Shown: positions 36,265-45,629 of the stretch, one piece after another
How the letters are laid out: the number at the start of each line of letters is the position of its first letter
Position numbering within the stretch: the first letter of the stretch is position 1
Source of the DNA: Parietichytrium sp. I65-24A
Lineage: Eukaryota > Sar > Bigyra > Thraustochytrida > Thraustochytriidae
Assembly (NCBI GenBank): GCA_012862575.1
Contig: BLSF01000008.1
Location: 682,001-746,000 of the forward strand
Direction: 5' to 3'
Length of the DNA stretch: 64,000 nt
The notes under the pieces: model-generated
The model's database searches: none
What the model saw: the letters and a program-made list of their open reading frames with translations, nothing else
Told to the model about the DNA's origin: nothing
Position numbers and translations under genes: made by a program

Positions 36265-38934
36265 ATGGAGCAGGAAGAGGCGGAGAAAGTGGGTGGCGAA
36301 GCAAGCGTCGAGGAAAAGAAGGAAGATGTAGGAATGAAGAGCGCCAGGGCGGCACCGCAGACGGGTGTTGACTCCTTGCAGACAATACGTGTGCCGGTAC
36401 GTTCCAAAAGCGACGTAGCACAATTTGACGTGGATGAAGCGAGGAAAGGCTTCAAGAGTAGCAGGATCTCAGGGCTATCCCTTCGAACAGATGGCGGCGC
36501 GGATGAGCTGGCAACGAGAATGAGTCAATTTGCGCCAGCTTCACCGAAACATTTGGATGACCTTGACAAATGGCTGGAAGCCGTGGAAGCAGAAGAAGAG
36601 GAAGATGAGGGCCAGGATCTACTTGAGAAACTGGAAGAAGAGGAGCAGGAGCTTCGCTCTTTTCAGCTTCCTGCTGAGAAAGGCATAGATGAGCTTGAGC
36701 ATACAAAGCTGTTGCAAGCATCGCGCAGGCAGCTCGAGAAGAGTATTAACTCCGCTGGCGTGCTATTGGATTTCGAAACCAAGACAAAGGCGTCTAAGAT
36801 CCAGGTCGCGAACGTGTCCAAAGAAGAGGCTGAAAAGCGCTATCAAGTATTGAAGGATAAGAGAGAGGCAGATAAGGAGAAGATCAAGGCGAACTTTTTA
36901 AAGCAGCAGCAAGACATGGCTTTCCGCGAGATCAAAGCGCGCGAAAGAGTCCTCAAGGTGTACAACGAGAAAGAGTCGCTCATCAAGCTGCAAAAGCGGG
37001 ATTTGGTGAGCAAAATCGAGTCCCTGCGGCCGCGGCTCAGAAGAGAGTTCCAGCAAAAGTCTGAAGAATTTCATGAATTAATTAAGGCTCAGAACGCGTC
37101 CTTGGAGGAGCAGTACGGTAGCCTGGCTCAAGACTATTCTTACGAGCCGCGAAAGTTATTAATTGATTCGTCTGTTCGCATACCGCAGACCATCGTACTC
37201 AATTTTTGCTTTGCGCGAGGGATCAAGGACAAACTGCCACGCGGAACCTACACACTGGTCGGGTATTTGATGGACGAGCTTGGTGGTGTTCCACTTCATT
37301 ACTCTAAGCGAGATTCACCAGTTCTGTCGGTCCCGTTTCGCCACTTTGGCAAGTTTAGCAGCTTTGAGACGCAGATCAACCGGACCTTATCCATTGTCTG
37401 TCCACCGCGGAGCGCAGTAAAGCCATCCAATGTATTTGTCATCGAGCTTTATCAGCATGCCACGCTATCGATCAAGAGTCACGGCACGCACTTTACAAAG
37501 ATTGTTGGGTGGACTGCGCTCCCGGTCCTTGACTGTAACGGGGAGTTCCTTCAAGGCCCTTTTCGGCTTCCCTTCCTTTCCGGAAGCTATAGCTGTAAGT
37601 ATGATCGTTATTTCAAGATCGAGCGCAAAATAGCGCGGGACTTGGACAACTGGCTGTGTAATATGTACCTTCGTGTGGAGAGAGCGGTTCAGGGCGCCGG
37701 TCATGAGCCCACAAAGACTAAAGTGGGCTTGGATCTTGTTAGCGAGCTTAAGACAGTCTTCCCGTCATCTTCCGGGCCAGCCAAAACAGAGGGAACTGGT
37801 GTATTGAAGAGACTCCTTCCACGCATGTGGAAGAAATCGGCAAAAGTTGGCATTGGCCTTCAAGCCCAAGGCGATAAGGACGGCACACAGCAGGAATCTC
37901 AAATAAACGCAAAGGATTCTCCGCTTCAGTTGGCTCCTCACGACGCGATGGATATGGAAGAAGACCAGGACGCATTTCAGTATGCCGTTCAGCGGGGCGG
38001 CAAGTCGTTGCGTCATTCAGCGATGGCTCACATCAAATACATTAAGGACGATCTCCTTAACACGTTCTCGCGCTCGCGCTGGCATTCGAACGAGATCTGG
38101 ATGACACTGTTTCTGTGGGCGCTGGCGTACTGGTTGCGGTTGTACATTCACTACTTTGCACAATTCTTCTTCCTGCAGTACACGGGCCAAGCGACAATTT
38201 ACGATCTGCAGCTCTTCCTTCACCGTTGCGTACTCAAGTATTCGACCGGCGCGCTGCCCATCATCACTCTGGTGTCCACCATTCTGCTCGGCACGTTGTC
38301 CAACGTAGCATTCTTTTGCCTCCTGTGTCAATCCTGCATGCTGCTCTCTTGGGTTTTCGGCTTCATGCCCGACGCTCTCCTCCACTTTTGCACAGTCTTC
38401 GGGGTCCTCACTGTCCTCGACCCGTTCCTCGTGCTCGCTTCTGACTCCATCTCCCAGGCGTACTTTTGCTCCTCCGTCTGCTCCTCCGACCCGTTCCACC
38501 GCGACTGCCTCTGCACCCCCACCGACGTCTCGCGCATCTTCTCCGCCGTGGCCGCCACCGAGGGCTCCCTCCTCAACGCCTGGTACCTGTCGCTCCTCGT
38601 GTACGCGCTCGTCTCCGCCGCCGCGGCTACCGTCCTCGCCGCGCACCTCGTGCTGCTCAACCGCAGTGGCCGGGCGCAGGACCTCTTTCGCAGACTGCAC
38701 CTCTCCGAGCCGGCCTTCTTCCTCCCCGCGGACAGCGAAGTGTCCGCGCAGTACGTCGCAGCAGCGCTTCAGCGCGCGGACGCCTGGCGAGGACCCCGTG
38801 GGGAGACGCGCGTGGTGGACAGACAAGTGTCCGCGGACGCTGAGAAGGTACAGGTCCTCGAGGACGGCAGGCTCTGGAGAGAGTTCCGACGCTCGCCGGA
38901 CGACGGGATGATACTGGAGACCACGCCGTTTTGA
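36265..38934 (+). CDS. Coiled-coil, C2-like, multi-pass membrane protein
   Basis: 889 residues from the ATG at 36265 (context CCAAGATGG). The N-terminal 125 residues are charged and probably disordered. A long coiled coil spans about 126-289. A beta-rich, C2-like region covers about 299-472 (IPQTIVLNFCFARGI, YTLVGYLMDELGG, VFVIELYQHA, GWTALPVLDCNGEFLQGPFRLPF). After a linker, residues about 609-815 contain about five hydrophobic spans (IWMTLFLWALAYWL, ALPIITLVSTILLG, TVFGVLTVLDPFLVLAS, WYLSLLVYALVSAAAATVL and others) with a Cys-rich loop (CSSVCSSDPFHRDCLC). The last 80 residues are soluble and face the other side. I do not recognise the family. The layout, a cytosolic C2-like module before a multi-pass membrane domain, suggests a membrane-trafficking or ciliary protein (inference). 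GC content rises clearly in the 3' third of the gene. Confidence 0.82.
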   Translation: MEQEEAEKVGGEASVEEKKEDVGMKSARAAPQTGVDSLQTIRVPVRSKSDVAQFDVDEARKGFKSSRISGLSLRTDGGADELATRMSQFAPASPKHLDDLDKWLEAVEAEEEEDEGQDLLEKLEEEEQELRSFQLPAEKGIDELEHTKLLQASRRQLEKSINSAGVLLDFETKTKASKIQVANVSKEEAEKRYQVLKDKREADKEKIKANFLKQQQDMAFREIKARERVLKVYNEKESLIKLQKRDLVSKIESLRPRLRREFQQKSEEFHELIKAQNASLEEQYGSLAQDYSYEPRKLLIDSSVRIPQTIVLNFCFARGIKDKLPRGTYTLVGYLMDELGGVPLHYSKRDSPVLSVPFRHFGKFSSFETQINRTLSIVCPPRSAVKPSNVFVIELYQHATLSIKSHGTHFTKIVGWTALPVLDCNGEFLQGPFRLPFLSGSYSCKYDRYFKIERKIARDLDNWLCNMYLRVERAVQGAGHEPTKTKVGLDLVSELKTVFPSSSGPAKTEGTGVLKRLLPRMWKKSAKVGIGLQAQGDKDGTQQESQINAKDSPLQLAPHDAMDMEEDQDAFQYAVQRGGKSLRHSAMAHIKYIKDDLLNTFSRSRWHSNEIWMTLFLWALAYWLRLYIHYFAQFFFLQYTGQATIYDLQLFLHRCVLKYSTGALPIITLVSTILLGTLSNVAFFCLLCQSCMLLSWVFGFMPDALLHFCTVFGVLTVLDPFLVLASDSISQAYFCSSVCSSDPFHRDCLCTPTDVSRIFSAVAATEGSLLNAWYLSLLVYALVSAAAATVLAAHLVLLNRSGRAQDLFRRLHLSEPAFFLPADSEVSAQYVAAALQRADAWRGPRGETRVVDRQVSADAEKVQVLEDGRLWREFRRSPDDGMILETTPF

Positions 38935-39210
38935 GTACAGCGGGGGTGCGCGCCGGGGACCCCGCGGACGCCGAGAACCACAGAACCGCAGAACCCGAGA
39001 GTGGTTTGCAGAAGAGCCCAAGAACCGGAGGGACCGTCACTCGCTGCAATGGAATTGAAGAACCGGAGAACCGGAGAACCCGCTCTGCGCAAGTACAAAA
39101 AACCATGGTACCAGGTACTCGAGTACTACGGCATCGGTGCTGGTTAACACTCTCATACCGGTATAGCTACTAGCTAGTAGTAGTAGTAATTAATAATTCT
39201 GAATCATCCG

Positions 39211-39301
39211 TTGAGACTGCGGAACGCAATGACATTCTTGAAAATTTGTTCCAGTGATTTGTTCGTGAGAAAAAATGATAAAAAACATTAAAAGACATGG
39301 G
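39211..39301. repeat. 85-bp direct repeat, copy 1
   Basis: Begins with CCGTTGAGACTGCGGAACGC, continues with AATGACATTCTTGAAA, and ends in an A-rich part reading AAAAGACATGGG. The second copy at 39896-39980 is highly similar at both ends and varies in the A-rich middle. Confidence 0.85.
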
Positions 39302-39807
39302 CCTGACAGGCCAGACCTAATGAAAAGCCGGTCCGCTAGGGGAAGCTATCCTATGCAGAAAAAATATGACATAGGAGGTGGAGTCCGGTGTCGAGCACAA
39401 TCTGGCGAAGACTGCTTGAAAACGATCCGTTGGGTATGAAATGTATGGCAAAAGTGCACTGACCTTGTAAGCACACAACGAAGCGCGCAGAGCGGACATT
39501 CCCCTTTACAAAAGGAATCAACGTCCCGAGCTTTATTCGCTCTAGATTAGCCTCTCTGGAGCGAAAGACGCGAAAGACGCCAGACGAGGTCGAGTCTGCA
39601 CAATTGAGTTGAGTATCGGTAATTATGACTAAACGCTCATACGAGCCCATGGCAGTGCACTGATTTCGTGTACGCGCAGCGAGGCGCGCAGTGCGAGTGA
39701 GTCAACGGAAACGAGGTCCAAGACCCGAATGCTACTTCAACTTCCGAATTCGTACTAGGTTATGGTACGCTGCACTTCGTGGCTTCACTTGCATGTATTG
39801 AGCACCC

Positions 39808-39855
39808 CACCTTCCGATAGGGTTTGTTTACGCACTCACTTCGTGGCTTCACTGC
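39808..39855. repeat. Short dispersed repeat (CCGATAGG / TTCGTGGCTTCACTGC)
   Basis: CACCTTCCGATAGGGTTTG and TTTACGC, followed by ACTTCGTGGCTTCACTGC. A near-identical unit is at 40955-41006, and the second half alone occurs at about 39771-39790. Non-coding. Confidence 0.8.
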
Positions 39856-39895
39856 TCAATGCAGTGTGTGTATTGACAGTGAGTTATCGAGTTAT

Positions 39896-39980
39896 CCGTT
39901 GAGACTGCGAAACGCAATGACATTCTTGAAATTTTGATTGACTGTGAAAAAAAAAAGAAAAGACATAAAAAGACATGGGA
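39896..39980. repeat. 85-bp direct repeat, copy 2, ending at the ambiguous base
   Basis: Same start and end blocks as the copy at 39211 (TTGAGACTGCGAAACGC, AATGACATTCTTGAAA, AAAAGACATGGG). It ends two bases before the N at 39982, which suggests that the assembly joined a repeat copy to unrelated sequence here. Confidence 0.85.
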
Positions 39981-39981
39981 C

Positions 39982-39982
39982 N
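39982..39982. other. Ambiguous base, probable assembly join
   Basis: The only N in the window. It separates a non-coding repeat copy from the start of a 27-base coding tandem array, so it probably marks an unresolved or collapsed stretch rather than a simple miscalled base. Confidence 0.8.
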
Positions 39983-40251
39983 GCACCATGGCACCAACCA
40001 TGAACAACACCACCATGGCACCAACCATGAACAACACCACCATGGCACCAACCATGAACAACACCACCATGGCACCAACCATGAACAACACCACCAACGT
40101 CACCGTTTCACCAACCGCTGCACAGACCATGCAACCAACCGCCAGCAACAGCACCAACACCACTGCACCAACTTCTGCGCCAAGTGATGCATCTAGCACT
40201 GCAGTTATTCTGACCGCTTCTGCTGCTGCCCTTCTTGCACGCTACATGTAA
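39983..40251 (+). CDS. 3' part of a GPI-type surface protein, 5' end missing
   Basis: The open frame after the N encodes four perfect 9-residue repeats TMAPTMNNT, then an Asn/Thr-rich stretch with many N-glycosylation sequons, APTSAPSDASS, and a hydrophobic tail ending ALLARYM before TAA. The tail matches the end of the secreted protein at 2630-3103 (ALLARFM), so this is probably the C-terminal half of a related GPI-anchored protein. No signal peptide or Cys-rich domain is found upstream of the N, where the sequence is repetitive and non-coding, so the 5' half is missing from the assembly or truly lost. A likely polyadenylation signal AATAAA follows near 40316. Confidence 0.7.
39985..40092 (+). 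repeat. 27-bp coding minisatellite, four perfect copies
   Basis: Unit of nine codons encoding TMAPTMNNT, repeated four times without change. The array begins two bases after the N, so further copies have probably been collapsed. Confidence 0.95.
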
Positions 40252-40954
40252 ATCGGTATTTTTCGCCTCCGTTTGAGAAGCTGTTCTTTCTCTGCTCTTT
40301 CACGAGATGTCGCTAAATAAAGCTACCTTTCATGAATTATGAATTAAGAGCGCGCACTTTGTCCACTCATACATAAATGTTTTCGTCTGCTACTGTCTTT
40401 CATTGTCCAAGAAATTGGAGACCCAACCTTTCAGCTCGTTCGTTTAGCTCTCCTTTCTGGCCTTGAAATAATCATGAAAAGTACGGACGCCAGAAAGGAC
40501 CTCCGTCGTTAGCGTCTTGAGCGTTGAGGAGCACAAAACTCTGAAGAGTCCAGGGTCTGGAACACTCGTCTACGTTACGCAACAACGAGGAGGCGCAGCT
40601 CTCCTGTACGAAGAGAGCCGGAACCGGGTGCGCTTGCGTTGGCAATGTACTAACAGTCACCACACATACGCATTCGTACGTACGCGAGAAAGAAGAAGAC
40701 AAACTTGGGAGGGTCTCGGTGCGGGACCACAACCCCTTGGACGATTCTAGTTTGTGGAGACCAGGCAGACGTGCAATGCGGACCTCTAGAAATTTATCGC
40801 CGAGACGGGTTAATCGGTTTGACGCTGTAATCGAGACGCTGCATGGAACAGGAGACTCCACAGACACCCACGGACACCACGGACTCGACTCTTGCATGGA
40901 TGATCGATTCGGTTCCGCAGTCGTCGGGATCGCCAAGATGACAAGATGACACCG

Positions 40955-41006
40955 CACCTTCCTTCCGATAGGATTAGTTTACGCTGCACTTCGTGGCTTC
41001 ACTGCC
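40955..41006. repeat. Short dispersed repeat, second full copy
   Basis: CACCTTCCTTCCGATAGG, then ATTAGTTTACGC, then TGCACTTCGTGGCTTCACTGC. It matches 39808-39855 with a few differences. Confidence 0.8.
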
Positions 41007-41264
41007 AAGATGACTCTGCTCTGTGTTTGCATTCTATGTTATTCGCCCTTCATGGGGAAGGAAGCGCAAGACCCTTCGAATCCTTCGTTTTAATTTTAAG
41101 GATCTCGAATCGAGCAAATAGTTTAATGCACTAACCTGAGCGCAATTGACTTTGTCAAGCCATGATTCGTCGTGAGAAGCGAACTCGCTCAAGACTGTTG
41201 TTGTGATAAGGGTTTCCTCAGGCTATCGCAGCTCCCTAACGGCATCGCTACCTTTATTCTTCTC

Positions 41265-41371
41265 TCCCAGTTCTCCCAGTCGTGTCTTCCGACTAAGGAT
41301 GTCAGGGCGACCTTCACAGTCGTGTCTGCCGACTAACCAACTTAGGCCGCCATTGAAATGGAGCACCGTGA
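41265..41371. repeat. Dispersed repeat, copy B
   Basis: It shares with 130-233 the blocks CTCCCAGTCGTGTCT, GGATGTCAGGG and a block ending ACTTAGGCCGCCATTGAAA. Here the CAGTCGTGTCT(T/G)CCGACTAA block is present twice, so this copy is internally duplicated relative to copy A. Confidence 0.8.
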
Positions 41372-41431
41372 CTATAATAGTGGGTGCGCGATTGGCAACG
41401 ATGTACAACGCGTACTGACTGTGAAATAAAA

Positions 41432-41472
41432 AAGAAGAGGGAAGAGGGAAGAGGAAAGAGGAAAGAGGAGAG
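41432..41472. repeat. GAAGAGG purine tandem array
   Basis: Seven-base purine repeats (GAAGAGG, later GAAAGAG), about 190 bases upstream of the PRP38 start codon. Confidence 0.85.
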
Positions 41473-41658
41473 TGCAAGCGCTTGTTGCAAACTGCACATG
41501 TACACTGAGACAACTAACTCCACCTCACGCTCTGTGCCTACAAGAAAAGAAAAGGAAGGAAATCAGTCACTTTCGGAGGGTGGTCGGGCGCCAAAAGAAA
41601 AAAAAGAGGCGGCAGTGAAAGCAGAGACCGGAGGAATCGGAAGAGGACGGCGGACGAA

Positions 41659-42600
41659 ATGAGCGAACTTCAGCTGCAGACGCTGTTGCATAGCTCAGTT
41701 CACGGTACTGACGCCGTCAACATTGTGGACCGCATTGTGCGCACGAGGATTACGGAGTCAAGCTACTGGAGGCAAGAGTGCTTCGCTCTGGACGCGGCGG
41801 GGCTAGTGGACAAAGGCGCCAAACTGGAGGCACTAGGAGGCTCGTATACAGAGACCGGAAAGCCCACGGCTTTCTTATGCCTGGTGCTCAAGCTGCTTCA
41901 GCTTAAACCAGAGGAAGAGATCGTTGATGAGTTACTGGAAAATTGCGAGTTCAAGTATCTGCGAGCACTGGCCGCCTTTTACGTGCGGCTGACAGGGTCT
42001 CCCAAGCAAATCTACGCCAAGTTAGAACCCCTTTACATGGATTACTCCAAGCTGCGCGTTCGTAGCAAGGCAGGCTGGAGCATTATCACCATGGACGAAT
42101 TTGTGGACAACTTACTCTCAGAAGAGTTTGCCTGTGACATTTCGCTTCCGCGGCTGGTTGGGAGGCACGTCCTTGAGGCCAACGGGCTCATCGAGCCCTA
42201 CGTTTCCCCCGTCCTTGCCAAGCTGGCACAAGGCGACACGGAGAGTCTAGGGTCGATTTCTGAACCGAGTGATACAGCGGACGAGGACGAATTCGATGCT
42301 GAGAAAGAAGGCGTAACGGAGAAACCAGCAGTGAGGCTCAAGGACTCGAGTAAAACTTCGGAGAAAGACACGGGAAGAACCACAGGCACCAAGCCCGAAG
42401 ACACGGGTGCTGTGGGTCTGAAAGTTGGAAAGAAACGTGAGCGTTCCCACGATGATGGGAACGTTTCTGAGAGCGCTGAAAGCCAAGAGCATCATAAGAG
42501 AGAGAGAAAATCAAAGAAAGAAAGGAAGAAGGAAAAAAAGGCAAAAAAAGAAAAGAAAGAGAAAAAGAAACCGCGACTTTTCATCAAAGGTCTCAAGTAG
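41659..42600 (+). CDS. PRP38: Pre-mRNA-splicing factor PRP38
   Basis: 313 residues from the ATG at 41659. Residues about 8-185 match the PRP38 family closely: HSSVHGTDAVNIVDRIVRTRI, SYWRQECFALDA, KPTAFLCLVLKLLQLKPE, FKYLRALAAFYVRLTGS, LEPLYMDYSKLR and CDISLPRLVGR. PRP38 is a stable part of the spliceosomal B complex (tri-snRNP-associated in yeast) and is needed for spliceosome activation. Residues 190-260 are acidic and the last 60 are Lys/Glu/Arg-rich, as in the PRP38A branch. An active splicing machinery agrees with the two introns seen in this window. Call very secure. Confidence 0.95.
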   Translation: MSELQLQTLLHSSVHGTDAVNIVDRIVRTRITESSYWRQECFALDAAGLVDKGAKLEALGGSYTETGKPTAFLCLVLKLLQLKPEEEIVDELLENCEFKYLRALAAFYVRLTGSPKQIYAKLEPLYMDYSKLRVRSKAGWSIITMDEFVDNLLSEEFACDISLPRLVGRHVLEANGLIEPYVSPVLAKLAQGDTESLGSISEPSDTADEDEFDAEKEGVTEKPAVRLKDSSKTSEKDTGRTTGTKPEDTGAVGLKVGKKRERSHDDGNVSESAESQEHHKRERKSKKERKKEKKAKKEKKEKKKPRLFIKGLK

Positions 42601-42851
42601 AATTGCTATTGATATTAACTCTTCTTGTAAATTGAAAAAACGAACTGCCATTGATACGCTCCAAGGCTGTCAGCTCGCACCCTCCCGTTTCGAACGAGAT
42701 GGCGCTGCATTTTTCAACGCTTAAAACACAAACTCCAAAACAAAACCTACAGGGATTGTCTTCTCTGATACAATACAGGTAAACACGTCACGTGCTTTGT
42801 CAGACATTTGCTGCAAAGCTGAGATCGGACGCGATAAAAGGAACTTTTGAA

Positions 42852-43604
42852 TTAAACTTGAGCACTCGCGGCTTTCGTGTCCGCATCGCTCTTAGCAGCC
42901 GTGATTTGCGCCGCAGGGCCAGGGGACTCAACAACCGCATCTGGAGGGTTGCTTTCCGCGTTGCCCCCTCGACGAGGTATTCTCCCTGTTCTGACGATGT
43001 TCTTGCAAAACCCAAATGCAACCATGTATCCCCCCAAATGTACTGCCACGTAGATAGCTATTGCAACCCCTGTTCCGAGAGAATAGCTCACTCGTTCAAA
43101 CATGGTTGCAAATGGCCAAGATGTGATCACCGCAGCCAGGATCGTCAACTTCAAATAACGCCATGAGCTCCTGCCCCTAAACTCCCTCTCTCCGCCGGCG
43201 ATGGCAATTAGGTCCCCAAAAACCTCTATCAGTGCCCACCATGTTGTTGTGAAGATTGCAAGCAGCACGAAGCACAAAGCTTCAATAAGCCTTTTGGTGA
43301 TGGCGCCTTTCGGGTCGATTGGGTGATGAAAGTAAATATGAAAAAGGTTGATCCCCACCGTCTCCACCACACCCAATACCAGCCAGCTCTTGTTATCTGG
43401 CGCGAACTGGCTACCGGAGTATGAGCCCGACGCAGACGCTCGCGCCTGTATACCTTGGGCCACCTCCTTGATGCCCAGCTTCTGAACACTGTACGTCACC
43501 ACCGCAGCTACACACGCGACCCCCAAGATGCCGACCACAGCCCCTGCAACGCGTCTTCCAACCGCCCTTTTCGTCACCTCGGCGTCGAGTCGCGGATCCT
43601 CCAT
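42852..43604 (-). CDS. Five-span membrane protein of unknown family
   Basis: 250 residues starting at MEDPRLDAEV (ATG at 43604). An earlier in-frame codon exists, but its translation is Arg/Cys-rich and without character, so the internal ATG is preferred. Hydrophobic spans lie at about 16-40 (VAGAVVGILGVACVAAVVTY), 71-92 (WLVLGVVETVGINLFHIYF), 104-135 (ALCFVLLAIFTTTWWALIEVF), 150-170 and 180-205 (GTGVAIAIYVAVHLGGYMVAF). The second and third spans carry conserved-looking polar residues (E, N, HIYFHH; E). The C-terminal 40 residues are soluble and Ala/Asp-rich. I do not recognise the family. It converges with PRP38, with 251 bases between the stops. Confidence 0.72.
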   Translation of the reverse strand: MEDPRLDAEVTKRAVGRRVAGAVVGILGVACVAAVVTYSVQKLGIKEVAQGIQARASASGSYSGSQFAPDNKSWLVLGVVETVGINLFHIYFHHPIDPKGAITKRLIEALCFVLLAIFTTTWWALIEVFGDLIAIAGGEREFRGRSSWRYLKLTILAAVITSWPFATMFERVSYSLGTGVAIAIYVAVHLGGYMVAFGFCKNIVRTGRIPRRGGNAESNPPDAVVESPGPAAQITAAKSDADTKAASAQV

Positions 43605-43946
43605 CGCCCTCTGCTCCCCAGCGTCTCGGTCTCTCTGCGCGCACGTTCGGTCTCGTGCGCACAAACATGTCGTCACCTTAGTGTTTCGGGTATCAGCTCT
43701 CAAGAGACGAAAACTGAACGGGGTGTGCACGCTGGCGATTCATATAGGCACTCTGGCACTCTGGCTCTCAGTGGGGTTAGAGGTGATACTGAGTACCTTT
43801 TTCAATCAATCAATCAATCAATCAATCAAGACGAAGACGAAGACGAAGCGGGAAAAAGTTGCGAAGGAGAACACAGGTTTTACATGTATCAGGGCTAGAA
43901 ACGAAAGCGTCGATGGGACAGACCACATTGCGACATCAAGGTCTGA
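43605..43946. other. Intergenic region with TCAA repeat
   Basis: A TCAA tetranucleotide run (43803-43829) is followed by a GACGAA run (43830-43848), about 200 bases upstream of the membrane-protein start on the minus strand. The rest shows nothing. Confidence 0.65.
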
Positions 43947-44382
43947 TCAAATCATGTCGGAGTGGTTGTTGAGGATGGCGTTAACATCGTCTTGGGAGGC
44001 GCCGGCTTGGAGCATGCGTTGCCGGAGGACGTGGGATTGCACGTTTGCGGCCCATTTGCTTAGGCCGTCTCCCATGAGCGAGAGAATGTATCCTTCTTCC
44101 TCGCTTCCTTGGGCGGTGTCGGGAACCGCCTCCAGTGCCTTCAAAGTGTTGGCGTTGAGTGTCTTCTTGGTCTCCTCGGGGACAGCGTACTTCTCCGCAA
44201 GCTCGTCAAAGAGTGTTTCCTCATGGCCTGAGTACTCTGTGAGAAGATCGTCAATATCTGCCAACCTTTCAGGCGCGAGTTCAGTGAAGAACGCGGTCAG
44301 AATCGCGTGATTGATATCATATGCTTCCTGGCTCTCTAGAGCCTTGGCGAGAGCACCCAGCCACATGACTACCTCTTCCTCT

Positions 44383-44414
<32 letters not shown>

Positions 44415-44903
44415 AGCCGAGTCATCAGGTTCCCTTTGAATTCTGCTCTCTGCTTTTGAGCCAATCTCCTCAATCACTGAGTTGGCCTGGTCAGATTCAT
44501 CCTCAACATCGGCCTGGTAGCCAGTGCCGCTTGCAGGCTGTATTAGTGACTCGCTGTCCTGCGGCAGGCTCTCCTCTTGCGTCTCCCCATCCTTCGAAAG
44601 AGGCGGCGGTGGGGAATTGACTGACGACTTCCTTCTAAGAACGGCACTCGTTCGCTTCGATATAGACTTCCGCGCTGCAGAGAACCTCAGAGCAAGATTT
44701 TTTACGATGGACTTTCTCTTTGCCTCCAACTCCAGGGCTTCCTCTTTCGCCTTCTTCAGATCCTTCGCGCGCAGTGTCAAGTTGTACCTGGCTGCCCGTG
44801 CTTTCGCCACTTTGGCTGCGTTCACCAACTCTCGCTCTTTATATCTGCGCTGCTGAGCCATAAACGCCTCTGGCGTGCCAGTGAACACCCATTCCGTCGC
44901 CAT
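43947..44903 (-). CDS. Charged coiled-coil protein with acidic tract
   Basis: 318 residues from the ATG at 44903 (MATEWVFTGTPEAF). Residues 15-90 are basic and helical (YKERELVNAAKVAKARAARY), followed by a Ser/Pro-rich region. An unbroken run of about fifteen Glu, encoded by GAGGAA repeats, lies near 165-180. The C-terminal part is helical and contains TAFFTELAPERLADIDDLL, then TEYSGHEETLFDELAEKYAV. This resembles a short helical repeat I have seen in many protist proteins (form: F(Y)...NP.KL..VD.LL.KY.G.EE.L...L..KY). That resemblance is from memory and unverified. Function unknown. Confidence 0.75.
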
Positions 44904-45629
44904 TTTCTGCTCCTCTCTCCCTTTCTCTCGCCCGACGTCGCTCTTTTAATACCTTTTCGTCGCACTTTTCTCGCGCTGTCTCCCTTCTGCCGAGGACACT
45001 TCTCGCGCCAATTCTTACTCCTATATGGAAAATGTATCGACTGCTAGAGGACACGTGTGAGAAAGTGAGCGAGAGCGGACTATTAAAAATAGTAAATCGA
45101 GGGCTAAGCTGGCACACACCTACACTTAAACAGACTCCTATTGATTGTTATAAAAGCGGGATAATGCTCGGTATAATAGTACTATATTATGTGTTAGCTA
45201 TTCAGATGATGTCACCACAGCTTAGTGATTGCTGATAATCAGTGGTAGGTGTATGGAAAGGTGCTAACGAATGGGTAGCTTTAAAAATAGAACTGGAATG
45301 GTCGTGGGCGGTACAGTAGTATAGCATAGTATTTCTTAGCGGTGATGCGAAATGCGGATTGATGAGAAAAAACGTGCCGCAAGAAAATGTTGAGCAAATG
45401 TTTCGCAGAGTCGCCGGATGAATGCAGCGCAGCGTCTTGTCGACCGTTGCAAGACGACGAAGGTAGGCAAGAACTCTACCGATACAGCGCGACTGCTTGA
45501 AAGGGTTTCTGGTTATGTTGCCGATGGATGCGAAGGGATGTCAACAGTTTTGTTTTCCTCTAGTTAGGGCTTCCCAACACAAAGTGTTTGGAGCAAGAAT
45601 AGAAAGGATTGCTTCATGTGAATTTTTAT
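44904..45629. other. Intergenic region
   Basis: I see no gene, RNA or notable repeat. The stretch is AT-richer than its neighbours around 45130-45320. Confidence 0.6.

Larger units (their letters stand above)
38935..39981. other. Intergenic repeat nest, left part
   Basis: No gene. It contains GAGAACCGG-type stutters at 38977-39085 (AACCGCAGAACC, GAACCGGAGAACCGG), CTAGTAGTAGTAGT at 39173-39188, two copies of a roughly 85-base direct repeat (39211-39301 and 39896-39980), and two partial copies of a short dispersed motif with CTTCGTGGCTTCACT. It ends at an ambiguous base. Confidence 0.65.
40252..41658. other. Intergenic repeat nest, right part
   Basis: No gene. It contains a copy of the CCGATAGG/TTCGTGGCTTCACTGC unit (40955-41006), copy B of the dispersed repeat also present near the left end of the window (41265-41371), and a GAAGAGG/GAAAGAG purine array (41432-41472) about 190 bases before the PRP38 start. 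Confidence 0.65.

Noticed and set aside
37140-37690. Classification of the beta-rich region as a true C2 domain
   Set aside because: Strand-like segments are visible, but I cannot see the Asp calcium ligands, so it is reported only as C2-like.
38017-39021. Minus-strand frame of 334 codons opposite the C2-like gene
   Set aside because: It is an antisense shadow of a GC-rich coding stretch, Glu/Arg/Gly-rich, with no domain or convincing start.
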